Shown here: one piece after another, positions 46,386 to 55,035 of the stretch
Position numbering within the stretch: position 1 is the first letter of the stretch
How the letters are laid out: every line of letters starts with the position of its first letter
The notes under the pieces: model-generated
The model's database searches: none
Seen by the model: only the letters and a program-made list of their open reading frames with translations
What the model was told of the DNA's origin: nothing
Position numbers and translations under genes: made by a program
Source: Liminaster sp045576355
GTDB taxonomy: Bacteria > Bacteroidota > Bacteroidia > Bacteroidales > UBA3663
Reading direction: 5' to 3'
Assembly: GCA_045576355.1 (NCBI GenBank)
Contig: JAZNGG010000027.1
Span: forward strand, 1-64,000
DNA: 64,000 nt

Positions 46386-47915
46386 TTAAAATTCCAAAAC
46401 CGGCATACACTTTTCTCCTTCATAATGCTTGACCCAGCGCCCTCCGGGCACATCAGCTTTCAGGTTTATCAGCATCACATGGCGACAATCGGTCAGTGAC
46501 ATAATGCTATCTGTGGCTGTAATCCGGCTGTCTGACACAACCAACCCATCCACATCGAGCATCTTAAATGCCTGTCCACATCGAGCCTGAAGTCTGTTGA
46601 TGCTCATGTCAGCCAAAGGGGATTCAGGAATACCTTTGATAGAGATCAATGTTTCACAGTTTTCAACCGTTACATCTTGCACAGCAATCCGACGATAACT
46701 CGGAGTCAAAGGGGTCAAAGCCCGCTCCGGATATCGCTCTCCCAATTCGCCCATATAAAATGGAGACCCTATCATATCCCATCCAAAGGCTCTGCGAGGG
46801 TTACCCATACGGATCCGTTCGATATATATATTCTCTCCTCCTCCACCTCGGTTACGACGAGTCTTAAAATAAAATCCGTTCATCACTTTATCAAAGACAC
46901 AATCATGAACATAGACATTACGAATCCAACCGGCAGTTTCACTTCCACAAGTCAAACCTCCGGGACCGCGTAGTGCGAGGCAATGGCGTATAACGATATT
47001 TTCCGAAGGTTTGTTGACCCGCATTCCATCTTCACAACGGCCGGACTTTATCGTAAAGCAATCATCTCCACAAGCCAGTGTAGTATATTCGATCAAGACA
47101 TTACGAGAAGATTCGACATCGATGCCATCCGTTCGTCCGTGATTACTATTGACCGTTACCCCACGAATAATAACACTGTCACAATAAACCGGGACAATGT
47201 TCCAAAAAATCGAATTCTCGAATGTTACACCTTCAACCAATACATTATGGCTATTCATTGGTGCAAAAAACATCGGAAGGAAAATAGGCAAAGTATCTCG
47301 TCCGTCATAAACCCTGTCTGTAACCGGAGATGTCATATCAATATACTTCTCAATGACTACCCCATCCAAACGATGTTCATAGATTTCGCAATCTATTCCT
47401 GGCCCCACTAATTTTCCTGTTCCGGTTACTGCAATATTACGGGCACCATCCGCATAAATGAGTGCTCCGAGAGAATAAAGTTCGATGCCCTCATTACGAG
47501 TAAAAACTGCCGGATAATAGTCCTTCAACTGACCACTGAAATGGAGTTCAGCGCCCTCCTCTAAGTGCAACTCTACGTTATCCTTCAGTGTAATTCGTCC
47601 GGTGGACCAAATACCTTGAGGTATTAAAACCCTTCCACCGCCTTGTGCACTTGCCTTATCGATGCAACGCTGTATAACCTTTGTGGAGAGTTTTCCCTGT
47701 CGAGCACCATATTTTCTAATATCCCAACTCTTATTAGGAAAAACAGGTCGTTGCAATTGTGGCATATCAAAAGGAGCCACTATCGGCATAATGGACTCAG
47801 GCATACAAGTCGCACCGACCTGAGATGCTAATGGGATGGTCTTTGCAACCAGCGTAAAAGAGAATAATGAGGTCACGCATCCGAGCAGTAACAAAACGAA
47901 AATTCTTGTTTTCAT
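46386..47915 (-). CDS. Glycoside hydrolase family 28 (polygalacturonase-like)
   Basis: 509 residues with a signal peptide (cleavage near LVAKTIP). WDIRKYGARQGKLSTKVIQR (about residues 64-83) is the usual GH28 start, followed by a right-handed beta-helix. Active-site regions are GRTDGIDVESSRNV, CGDDCFTIKSG (the Asp pair) and FKTRRNRGGG. The place where most members have G-H-G reads RGPGGLTCGSE, so the usual histidine is replaced by proline. The family cleaves alpha-1,4 bonds of galacturonic acid or rhamnogalacturonan in pectin. It is divergent from the L-galactose and GH51 operon, consistent with pectin use. Exo or endo mode is unknown. Confidence 0.9.
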   Translation of the reverse strand: MKTRIFVLLLLGCVTSLFSFTLVAKTIPLASQVGATCMPESIMPIVAPFDMPQLQRPVFPNKSWDIRKYGARQGKLSTKVIQRCIDKASAQGGGRVLIPQGIWSTGRITLKDNVELHLEEGAELHFSGQLKDYYPAVFTRNEGIELYSLGALIYADGARNIAVTGTGKLVGPGIDCEIYEHRLDGVVIEKYIDMTSPVTDRVYDGRDTLPIFLPMFFAPMNSHNVLVEGVTFENSIFWNIVPVYCDSVIIRGVTVNSNHGRTDGIDVESSRNVLIEYTTLACGDDCFTIKSGRCEDGMRVNKPSENIVIRHCLALRGPGGLTCGSETAGWIRNVYVHDCVFDKVMNGFYFKTRRNRGGGGENIYIERIRMGNPRRAFGWDMIGSPFYMGELGERYPERALTPLTPSYRRIAVQDVTVENCETLISIKGIPESPLADMSINRLQARCGQAFKMLDVDGLVVSDSRITATDSIMSLTDCRHVMLINLKADVPGGRWVKHYEGEKCMPVLEF

Positions 47916-47990
47916 GTTCGATGTAAAAAAATATGATAATATGGCGCAAAGTTATGAAAAAAGGGGAAAGGAAAAATTTTAACACATTTA

Positions 47991-48022
47991 TTCGTCACGT
48001 TTAGGAAATTTTCCTACCTTTG
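47991..48022 (+). promoter_or_regulatory. Probable promoter of the L-galactose/GH51 operon
   Basis: TTCG (one off TTTG) at 47991-47994, 20 nt, then TACCTTTG at 48015-48022. The palindrome AGGAAATTTTCCT lies in the spacer. Predicted leader is about 150 nt. On the minus strand TAACTTTG at 47954-47947 may serve the divergent GH28 gene. Confidence 0.6.
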
Positions 48023-48179
48023 CCACAAAGCAGAAATGTAAGAGGGAAGTTGAAAGATAAAAACCTGATTATTATTTGCCTCAATTTTCTAATTATCTTA
48101 TCTACATATATAAAAGAGACTAAGACTCTGTTTTCATCTATGATTAATAATTGAAAAACCAATCATATAATTAACGGCC

Positions 48180-49112
48180 ATGATTTATAACGAAATCGGG
48201 AAAACCGGCATGCGGGTTTCCAATCTTAGTTTCGGTGCATCCTCTCTCGGAGGAGTTTTCCATGATATCCGCGAGGCAGAAGGGATTAGAGCAGTCTTCA
48301 CTGCTGTAGAAGCCGGGATGAACTTCATTGATGTATCTCCTTATTACGGACATTACAAAGCTGAGACTGTACTGGGCAAAGCTCTAAAAGAGATTGACCG
48401 CTCTAAATATTATCTATCCACCAAGGTCGGTCGCTACGGCAAAGATGGGGTCAACACTTGGGATTATAGTGCACGTCGAGCCAAAGAGAGTGTTTACGAA
48501 AGCCTTGAACGGCTAAACATAGATTTCATCGATCTGATTAATGTTCATGACATCGAGTTTGCAGACCTCAATCAGGTAATCGGCGAGACACTTCCCGCTC
48601 TCCATGAGCTCAAAGCAGAGGGAGTTGTGGGACACGTCGGCATTACCGACTTACAACCGGAAAATATCCAATGGGTTATCCGGCACACTGAATCCGGGAC
48701 TGTAGAGTCCATCCTCAATTTCTGCCATCATTGTCTCAACGATGACAAGTTGCTCGACTATATTGACGAATGGGAACAACAAGGCATCGGTATAATAAAT
48801 GCCTCTCCACTCTCCATGGGACTTCTCTCACAACGAGGAGTACCGGCATGGCATCCGGCTCCTCGACCGCTTGTTGAGGCATGTAGCAAGGCAGCTGCAT
48901 ATTGTACTGCTCAAGGGTACCCCATCGAGAAGCTCGCCATCCAATTTGCAGTAAGCAATCCTCGCATCGCTACCACCCTCTTCAGTTCTGCCAATCCGGA
49001 TAATGTGTTGAAAAACATCGCTTATGCAGAGGAACCTATCGATTGGGATCTTGTAGCAAAAGTGAAAGAGATCATCGGCGATCAGCAGAGAGTCGGATGG
49101 GCCAACTCATAA
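48180..49112 (+). CDS. Aldo/keto reductase, probable L-galactose 1-dehydrogenase
   Basis: 310 residues. The TIM-barrel aldo/keto reductase tetrad is visible: D51 and Y56 (FIDVSPYYGHYK), K82 (YLSTKVGRYG) and H123 (INVHDIEFAD). Members of this branch oxidise C1 of sugars such as L-galactose or L-fucose to a lactone with NAD(P). In Bacteroides vulgatus an enzyme of this family begins L-galactose breakdown together with a lactonase and a zinc dehydrogenase, the same set found here. L-fucose is a possible alternative substrate. The next gene starts 23 nt after the stop. Confidence 0.8.
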   Translation: MIYNEIGKTGMRVSNLSFGASSLGGVFHDIREAEGIRAVFTAVEAGMNFIDVSPYYGHYKAETVLGKALKEIDRSKYYLSTKVGRYGKDGVNTWDYSARRAKESVYESLERLNIDFIDLINVHDIEFADLNQVIGETLPALHELKAEGVVGHVGITDLQPENIQWVIRHTESGTVESILNFCHHCLNDDKLLDYIDEWEQQGIGIINASPLSMGLLSQRGVPAWHPAPRPLVEACSKAAAYCTAQGYPIEKLAIQFAVSNPRIATTLFSSANPDNVLKNIAYAEEPIDWDLVAKVKEIIGDQQRVGWANS

Positions 49113-49135
49113 ACCTGGAGAAAGACATTAAGACA

Positions 49136-50059
49136 ATGGAATATTTGATAATCGACGCTCATTCACACCTTTGGCAACGTCAGGACACCTTGGTGGAGGG
49201 CAAACGCATCCGAACATTAACAGGAGGACGCTCTGAATTCATGGGAGAAATCAGACAAATGGTGCCACCATTCATTATCGACGGCTGTAATAGTGCAGAG
49301 ATCTTCCTCTCCAATATGGATTATGCTCAAGTATCAGCCGCCGTTGTTACCCAAGAGTTTATCGATGGAGTCCAAAACGACTATCTACAAGAGGTAGCCA
49401 CACGCTATCCCAATCGTTTCCTTGTTTGTGGCATGTGTGATTTTCGTCTTCCCGGATTTCTTCCTACTTTCCGAGATCTCATAGATCGAGGATTCCGAGC
49501 CATTAAGGTTCCGGCACAAAGACTTTTGCTTGATACAGGCCGCATCTGCCTAACTGATCCGGAAATGATGGAGATGTTCCACTTGATGGAACAACAAGAC
49601 ATCCTACTCTCCATAGACCTTGCAGACGGAGACACTCAGACTGCAGAAGTGGAGGAAGTGATCCAGGAATGTCCCAAATTACGCATTGCCATCGGCCATT
49701 TTGGCATGGTTACCAGACCCGGATGGCAAGAGCAAATTAAGCTTGCCAGACATCCCAATGTAATGATAGAATCCGGTGGCATCACTTGGCTCTTCCATCA
49801 AGAATTCTACCCCTATGCCGGTGCTGTACGTGCCATCCGAGAAGCGGCTGACCTTGTCGGCATGGAAAAACTGATGTGGGGTTCTGATTATCCTCGTACC
49901 ATTACGGCAATTACTTATCGGATGTCTTATGACTTCATCATTAAGACTACCGAGCTACAACCTGAAGAAAAAGCCCTTTTCCTTGGAGAAAATGCAGCTG
50001 CGTTCTATCGTTTCTCTAACCCTATCAGACTTCCATACATTAAAAATATGTCTGAATAA
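49136..50059 (+). CDS. Amidohydrolase-superfamily sugar lactonase
   Basis: 307 residues from the ATG at 49136 (MEYLIIDAHSHLWQ), preceded by GGAG; upstream in-frame starts would overlap the previous gene without family similarity. The HxH metal motif is DAHSHLW (residues 7-13). Later metal or catalytic regions are RIAIGHFGM and LMWGSDYPRT near the C-terminus. This is the COG3618 group, whose members open L-fucono- and L-galactono-1,5-lactone. Between a C1 dehydrogenase and a sugar-acid dehydrogenase, the job of opening L-galactonolactone is the natural fit. Confidence 0.8.
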   Translation: MEYLIIDAHSHLWQRQDTLVEGKRIRTLTGGRSEFMGEIRQMVPPFIIDGCNSAEIFLSNMDYAQVSAAVVTQEFIDGVQNDYLQEVATRYPNRFLVCGMCDFRLPGFLPTFRDLIDRGFRAIKVPAQRLLLDTGRICLTDPEMMEMFHLMEQQDILLSIDLADGDTQTAEVEEVIQECPKLRIAIGHFGMVTRPGWQEQIKLARHPNVMIESGGITWLFHQEFYPYAGAVRAIREAADLVGMEKLMWGSDYPRTITAITYRMSYDFIIKTTELQPEEKALFLGENAAAFYRFSNPIRLPYIKNMSE

Positions 50060-50122
50060 AGAGAAGAATAAAGCTCATTCTCAATATAACTTAGTCATTT
50101 AATTTTTTAAATATCAAATAAT

Positions 50123-51139
50123 ATGAAAGCCATCCAAATTTCAGCCCCTTCGGCTTTAGATCTTACCACACTTACCACTCCTCAGCCTGGAGATGGGGAA
50201 GTTCTCCTCCGCATCAGATATGTCGGTTTTTGTGGTTCGGACCTCAACACATACCTCGGACGTAACCCAATGGTCAAACTTCCCGTGATCCCCGGTCATG
50301 AAGTGGGAGCTACGATCGAAGCTATGGGTGCCGATGTTCCCGAAACATTACGCATCGGCATGAATGTCACAGTCAATCCATATACGGCCTGTGGCAAGTG
50401 TTCTTCGTGCCGCAATGGACGTGTCAATGCCTGCCGTTACAACGAGACTCTCGGTGTACAACGCAATGGAGCCATGTCACAACACCTCGTTCTCCCTTGG
50501 ACAAAAGTAATCCCGGCAGAGGGTATCTCTCCGAGAGATTGTGCTTTGATCGAGCCGATGAGTGTAGGATTCCACGCAGTCTCTCGCGCACAAGTAACAG
50601 ATTTGGATACGGTCATGGTGATCGGCTGTGGTATGATTGGTGTTGGTGCCATCGTCCGTGCTTCTCTACGTGGTGCCACTGTTATAGCCGTGGATTTGGA
50701 TGACGAGAAACTCGCCTTGGCTCGCAAACTCGGAGCTGCCCACACCATTAACAGCCGTAGCGAAAACCTCCATGCTCGTCTTGAAGAGATCACCGGAGGC
50801 ATGGGACCGGATGTAGTGATAGAGGCCGTCGGTTCTCCGATGACCTACGTTGCAGCTGTCGATGAAGTCGCATTTACCGGACGCGTAGTCTGCATCGGTT
50901 ATGCCAAAAGCGAAGTGGCATTCCAAACCAAACTATTCGTACAGAAAGAACTTGACATAAGAGGCTCTCGCAATGCTCTTCCCGAAGATTTCCGCGCTGT
51001 AATCCGCTATCTCTCTTCCGGCACTTGCCCCACAGACCAACTCATCAGCCGGGTCGTATCTCCCGAAGAGGCTCATGAAGCAATGGAAGTATGGGCAGCA
51101 GATCCAGGCAAGGTATTTAGAATATTAGTAGAGTTCTGA
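50123..51139 (+). CDS. Zinc alcohol dehydrogenase, probable L-galactonate 5-dehydrogenase
   Basis: 338 residues of the medium-chain dehydrogenase family. Catalytic zinc ligands include C37 (GFCGSD), H59 and E60 (PGHEVG). Structural zinc cysteines are C90, C93, C96 and C104 (CGKCSSCRNGRVNAC). The NAD fold has VIGCGMIGVGAIVRA, then AVDLDDEKLALARKLGA. The family includes L-galactonate, L-idonate and sorbitol dehydrogenases. In this operon it most likely oxidises L-galactonate to D-tagaturonate, which enters the hexuronate pathway shared with galacturonate from pectin. The exact substrate is inferred from context. Confidence 0.8.
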   Translation: MKAIQISAPSALDLTTLTTPQPGDGEVLLRIRYVGFCGSDLNTYLGRNPMVKLPVIPGHEVGATIEAMGADVPETLRIGMNVTVNPYTACGKCSSCRNGRVNACRYNETLGVQRNGAMSQHLVLPWTKVIPAEGISPRDCALIEPMSVGFHAVSRAQVTDLDTVMVIGCGMIGVGAIVRASLRGATVIAVDLDDEKLALARKLGAAHTINSRSENLHARLEEITGGMGPDVVIEAVGSPMTYVAAVDEVAFTGRVVCIGYAKSEVAFQTKLFVQKELDIRGSRNALPEDFRAVIRYLSSGTCPTDQLISRVVSPEEAHEAMEVWAADPGKVFRILVEF

Positions 51140-51169
51140 TTCAGTATAACATGTTTTTTACTTTAGATT

Positions 51170-53218
51170 ATGAAATATTTTATAGATAACATCCGTCGAT
51201 ACACTGTCGGAGTACTCATCGGATGCTCGCTGCTGGCTACCACCGGGCTTTCTGCGGCTGAGCACAAATTTGACATCCAAGTAAGCAAAAAAGGTGCTCC
51301 AATACAACCCACGATGTATGGTCTCTTTTTCGAGGACATTAACTACGCAGCAGATGGAGGCCTTTATGCAGAAATGGTTAAAAACCGCTCCTTTGAGTTT
51401 CCACAAACTCTGATGGGCTGGCGTAGTTTTGGCAATGTCGAAGTGCGCACCGATGGTCCTTTTGAGCGCAATCCTCATTATATCCGCCTCTCCTACGCCG
51501 GACATGGACACAAACATACAGGCTTGGAAAATGAAGGCTTTTTTGGCATCTCTGTTAAAAAAGATGCACGATATCTCATCAGTGTCTGGGCTCGTGTTCC
51601 CGAAGCCTCTGAGCGTGACACCAGTGTCCTCCGTTTTGAATTGGTTGATAATGCCTCTATGGGCGAACATCAAAGTTTCGCAGCTAAGGAGATAAAAGTG
51701 AGTGGCAAAGAGTGGAAGAAGTATCGGGTGGAAATTCGGTCTCCTCGCACTCATGCCAAAGCCGCACTTCGTCTTTTCCTCCGTCCCAATGGACGCCGCG
51801 CCCCTATCGTTACGACTGACGTAGAACACATCAGTATGTTCCCTCGCGACACCTGGAAAGGTCGTGAAGGAGGTATGCGTCGTGATTTGGCACAAGCTGT
51901 ATGCGACCTCAAACCCGGCATCTTCCGTTTCCCCGGCGGTTGCATTGTAGAGGGAACAGATTTAGAGTCTCGTTATAATTGGAAAAACTCTGTCGGTCCT
52001 GTAGAGAATCGTCCTCTCAACGAAAATCGCTGGCACTACACTTTTGCTCATCGATTCTATCCCGACTACTATCAAAGCTATGGCTTGGGATTCTTTGAAT
52101 TCTTCCAGCTCTGCGAGGACTTCGGTTGTGAAGCATTGCCTGTGGTGAGTTGCGGACTTGCCTGCCAATACCAGAACGGGCATCCCAGTGCACATGTTCC
52201 GGTCGATGAACTCGACACTTACATTCAGGATGCTATAGACCTTGTGGAGTTTGCCAATGGCGACACCACTACTACTTGGGGAGCACTCCGCGCCTCAATG
52301 GGACACCCCGAACCCTTCGGACTGCGCTATCTCGGCATCGGCAACGAACAGTGGGATGATCGTGATGATCCTAAATATACAGCACGCTTGGCCCGCTTTA
52401 TGGAAGCTTTGCGTAAGGCTTGTCCGGACATTCTCCTCATCGGATCCACCGGTCCGGACTCCGAGGGTTGGAAGTTTGACATACTACAACCTCGTATGGA
52501 GGAATTGAAAGTTGACCTCTATGACGAGCATTATTATCGTCCGGAGAGTTGGTTCTTGAGCCAAGGACTCCGTTATGACAACTACAACCGCAAGGGTCCC
52601 AAAGTCTTTGCCGGAGAGTATGCTTGTCATGGAAAGGGTAAAAAATGGAATCACTTTGAGACCTCTCTCTACGAAGCTGCATTCATGACCGGACTGGAAC
52701 GTAATGCAGACATTGTCCACATGGCGACCTACGCACCTCTATTTGCTCATGTAGAGGGTTGGCAATGGCGTCCGGATATGATCTGGTATGACAATCTCCG
52801 GATGTTTAAGAGTGTCTCCTACTACGTACAGCAACTCTTTGCCCACTATAAAGGCAGCAATGTCCTTTCACTCCGGATGAATGGTGCTCCTGTAGCAGGA
52901 ACAGAGGGTCAGGATGGACTATTTGCCAGCGCCGTCTATGATCAAGAGGGCAATGCTGTTATCGTCAAAGTAGCCAACACAGGTGATACACCACAACCGC
53001 TTCACTTTGCATGGATCGGCAAGAAGCGTGACAAGGTCTTCTCATCTGCCCAAGTAATCACACTTCATGCGGATGATATGAATCAGGAGAATACACTGGA
53101 TGCCCCCGAGCAGATCGTTCCCGTTAGCAACAATATAGATGCCACAGCTATTCAGCCCGATGGCTTCCATACTTCGATCGGAGCAAAGACTTTTTCAGTC
53201 TATATCTTTAAGAGATAA
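51170..53218 (+). CDS. Alpha-L-arabinofuranosidase, glycoside hydrolase family 51
   Basis: 682 residues with a signal peptide (cleavage near TGLSAAEHK), so exported, probably to the periplasm. GLFFEDINYAADGGLYAEMV (about 46-65), then a CBM4/9-like insert (about 80-225) and FPGGCIVEG. In the TIM barrel the acid/base is E393 (LGIGNEQWDD) and the nucleophile is E483 (KVFAGEYACHG). The C-terminal beta domain ends TFSVYIFKR. It removes terminal arabinofuranose from arabinan side chains of pectin or from arabinoxylan. It is the last gene of the operon, 30 nt after the dehydrogenase and followed by a strong terminator. Confidence 0.95.
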   Translation: MKYFIDNIRRYTVGVLIGCSLLATTGLSAAEHKFDIQVSKKGAPIQPTMYGLFFEDINYAADGGLYAEMVKNRSFEFPQTLMGWRSFGNVEVRTDGPFERNPHYIRLSYAGHGHKHTGLENEGFFGISVKKDARYLISVWARVPEASERDTSVLRFELVDNASMGEHQSFAAKEIKVSGKEWKKYRVEIRSPRTHAKAALRLFLRPNGRRAPIVTTDVEHISMFPRDTWKGREGGMRRDLAQAVCDLKPGIFRFPGGCIVEGTDLESRYNWKNSVGPVENRPLNENRWHYTFAHRFYPDYYQSYGLGFFEFFQLCEDFGCEALPVVSCGLACQYQNGHPSAHVPVDELDTYIQDAIDLVEFANGDTTTTWGALRASMGHPEPFGLRYLGIGNEQWDDRDDPKYTARLARFMEALRKACPDILLIGSTGPDSEGWKFDILQPRMEELKVDLYDEHYYRPESWFLSQGLRYDNYNRKGPKVFAGEYACHGKGKKWNHFETSLYEAAFMTGLERNADIVHMATYAPLFAHVEGWQWRPDMIWYDNLRMFKSVSYYVQQLFAHYKGSNVLSLRMNGAPVAGTEGQDGLFASAVYDQEGNAVIVKVANTGDTPQPLHFAWIGKKRDKVFSSAQVITLHADDMNQENTLDAPEQIVPVSNNIDATAIQPDGFHTSIGAKTFSVYIFKR

Positions 53219-53246
53219 AGATCTCTGATTACCAAACACATAAACT

Positions 53247-53290
53247 AAAAAAGACTATGTCAAAATACAAATTTGGCATAGTCTTTTTTT
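53247..53290. terminator. Strong terminator after the GH51 gene
   Basis: AAGACTATGTCAAA (53251-53264) pairs with TTTGGCATAGTCTT (53272-53285) with one G-U pair. A-run on the left, T-run on the right, so it works in both directions. Confidence 0.9.
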
Positions 53291-53339
53291 GCTTGTAAGA
53301 GAGCGCCCAGAAGAGAAGTCTCTGAAATGGGAAATGCAC

Positions 53340-53437
53340 GACGCCGCCGTGTGAAGTGTATGACGGCGCCGTGTAAAGTGATTCAGGCCGTCGTGTGATG
53401 TTACACGGCTGCGTCATGCACGTTACACGGCGCCGTG
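53340..53437. repeat. Second island of the 22-bp repeat family, direct and inverted units
   Basis: Forward units start at 53340 (GACGCCGCCGTGT), 53362 (GACGGCGCCGTGT) and 53384 (CAGGCCGTCGTGT), each 22 bp apart. Two inverted units follow at 53403 (ACACGGCTGCGTC) and 53425 (ACACGGCGCCGTG), again 22 bp apart. The two halves can pair into a long stem. The island sits between convergent genes; the rest of 53219-53580 holds only the GH51 terminator. Confidence 0.9.
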
Positions 53438-53580
53438 ATGCAAACGACGCTTAATAGCTTAGGGAATAAAACGTGTTTAACAGCCAACTTCTGAAGCGAA
53501 TATTAAACGAGTAATCCTCTCATTTTGAGACACTCTCATTGTCGTATAAAGTCCTACTTTTTTCATCTTTAGAAAGACTA

Positions 53581-54636
53581 TTACCGAACACTCTTTGTAA
53601 CAGGACGGACGAGGTATCCTATTTGTCGATAATTATTATCTACATAAATTTCGGACTCATAAAAGTATAAAAGATACGCACTGCTGCAGGAAGTTTCATT
53701 CAATGATGCAGTCCAATAAATTCCGGCATAGCCGCAAGAATACCAGCCAGCATCTCCTTCAGGTTTTGTCCAACACGTTGGCAAGAAAATGCTATTGCCG
53801 TTGCGTCCTGTCACTTTGTAGCCCGTATAACCATTTCTCATTGTCCAAGTCCATGTGCATTTAGACACCAACTCTTCCATCTCTTTCCGTGTGGGCATGC
53901 GCCAACTGGTGCCCCACTTGACCGCAGCAACGTCATCGGAGGGCTGGAGGGTCGTCAAGCCATCGGTAAAACCTTCACATTTATAATGACCATGATATGA
54001 ATATTGGTTAAGACAAGATCCGTACTCTTCATTTGTACAATATTTAGTTAGTTTGTTGCTACTGGAACAACAATCATCATATTTGGACCACTTATAAGTG
54101 TTCTCGTTATAGTTACTCTTTGTCGCAGTCTCACCCCAAGCAAAGAAACTTCCCTCCTTTTCTGGAGCGGTGGCACCGACATTGCATGTCGCCCACTTCA
54201 CGGAGAGTCCAAGATCGACATAGTCATGCCCCTGCACCGTGCCGGAGACGACTTGCTCTTCCTCCATGCCATCGCTTTTAGTGAAAGTATAGGTATTTGC
54301 CGACTGTGTAAATATCACAAAATATTGTTTCTCCATAGATACGACCGTCCACAAAGAGGTGCCACCGGCAGATTCGGACATGGTCAGCTGTGGGTGATTG
54401 TAGGAATAGTATCCCTTTCCTCCATTCGAGTACACGCCGGCATCCCAAGAGTAGGTGCCATCAGAGTTGAAAGTATAGGTTCGTGTCGCAGGTCCATCCT
54501 TCCAATCGGTCGTCCAGATACCTACCAGCGGACCGGTAGCCTCGCCTCCGCCATCGTCGCTGTCACTACAAGATGCAAGATTCACACTCATGATGATGGC
54601 GAAAAGAGCCATCCCTATTGTTCTTAAAGATTTCAT
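53581..54636 (-). CDS. FISUMP-domain lipoprotein
   Basis: 351 residues from the ATG at 54636 (MKSLRTIGMALFAIIMSVNL), which gives a lipoprotein signal ending ASC at about residue 24. Longer in-frame starts would place the signal inside the protein and are rejected. Residues 35-125 look like a lipocalin-like beta unit (VGIWTTDWKDG, TRTYTFNSDGTYSW). Residues 140-350 match the Fibrobacter succinogenes major paralogous (FISUMP) pattern: DYVDLGLSVKWATCNVGA, FFAWGE, GTSWRMPTRKEMEELV, and a closing LVRPV. Such proteins are common surface lipoproteins in gut Bacteroidales. The function is unknown. The start codon is only a few bases past the terminator of the RNA described next. Confidence 0.88.
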   Translation of the reverse strand: MKSLRTIGMALFAIIMSVNLASCSDSDDGGGEATGPLVGIWTTDWKDGPATRTYTFNSDGTYSWDAGVYSNGGKGYYSYNHPQLTMSESAGGTSLWTVVSMEKQYFVIFTQSANTYTFTKSDGMEEEQVVSGTVQGHDYVDLGLSVKWATCNVGATAPEKEGSFFAWGETATKSNYNENTYKWSKYDDCCSSSNKLTKYCTNEEYGSCLNQYSYHGHYKCEGFTDGLTTLQPSDDVAAVKWGTSWRMPTRKEMEELVSKCTWTWTMRNGYTGYKVTGRNGNSIFLPTCWTKPEGDAGWYSCGYAGIYWTASLNETSCSSAYLLYFYESEIYVDNNYRQIGYLVRPVTKSVR

Positions 54637-54640
54637 TAGA

Positions 54641-54683
54641 ATAAAAAATAAAAAGAAAAGGCGTAAACTATTCGTTACTCGCC
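54641..54683 (-). terminator. Intrinsic terminator just upstream of the FISUMP lipoprotein gene
   Basis: On the minus strand GGCGAGTAAC (54683-54674) pairs with GTTTACGCC (54668-54660), with one unpaired base, and is followed by a long T-rich run over 54659-54641. It ends 4 nt before the lipoprotein start codon. Confidence 0.8.
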
Positions 54684-54826
54684 TTCCATTTAGGTTACCG
54701 CCAAGTGACCTTTTCCACCGACAAGCAAGAATAGTCCACACCCATGTCGGTATGAACCTTCCTCTGCTTGTTCTCGGGGATGAATGTTTGGCGGTATTCA
54801 AATGGAAGAGAACAAGAGCAAAAGCT
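54641..54826 (-). ncRNA. Rod-shaped structured RNA, candidate 6S RNA
   Basis: The minus strand folds into one long hairpin. Outer helix: 54808-54800 with 54691-54683 (CUUCCAUUU/AAAUGGAAG). Next helix: 54795-54788 with 54704-54697 (ACCGCCAA/UUGGCGGU). A large uneven bubble follows. Inner helix: 54771-54765 with 54727-54721 (ACAAGCA/UGCUUGU). Terminal helix: 54757-54749 with 54742-54734 (GUUCAUACC/GGUGUGGAC, two G-U pairs). An intrinsic terminator follows. Length near 185 nt and a rod with a central bubble are what 6S RNA looks like; 6S RNA imitates an open promoter and holds RNA polymerase in stationary phase. The 5' end is not fixed: TGGATTTG at 54834-54827 is one base off a -7 box. A terminator-type leader switch for the lipoprotein is the alternative. 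Confidence 0.5.
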
Positions 54827-55002
54827 CAAATCCAATATTTTAACAAGTCCGAATAAGAACGCTTTCCTTAGTTAATAATAATTATTAAAGGTTCTCTCGG
54901 GAAGAGCCGACTCATGGAGTCAACGTTCTTCATGTGCGTTCATCGAATACTTTCTGGTTCTTTGTTGAATATTTTATAGGTTAATAATAGTTTATTGTGG
55001 GA

Positions 55003-55010
55003 CAAATATA
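55003..55010 (-). promoter_or_regulatory. Possible -7 element upstream of the structured RNA
   Basis: On the minus strand TATATTTG matches TAnnTTTG, with no -33 box at the usual distance. If used, the transcript would start near 54996 and cover the structured RNA. The stretch 54830-55000 otherwise shows only small hairpins such as GACTC-CAT-GAGTC. Confidence 0.3.
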
Positions 55011-55035
55011 AGACAAATTATGAAATTCTCTAAAT

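Noticed and set aside
54641..54826. Signal recognition particle RNA
   Set aside because: The apical loop and internal bulges typical of SRP helix 8 are absent.
54690..54865. Short protein-like minus-strand frame across the structured RNA
   Set aside because: It has no ATG near its beginning, and the paired arms plus terminator are better explained by RNA structure.
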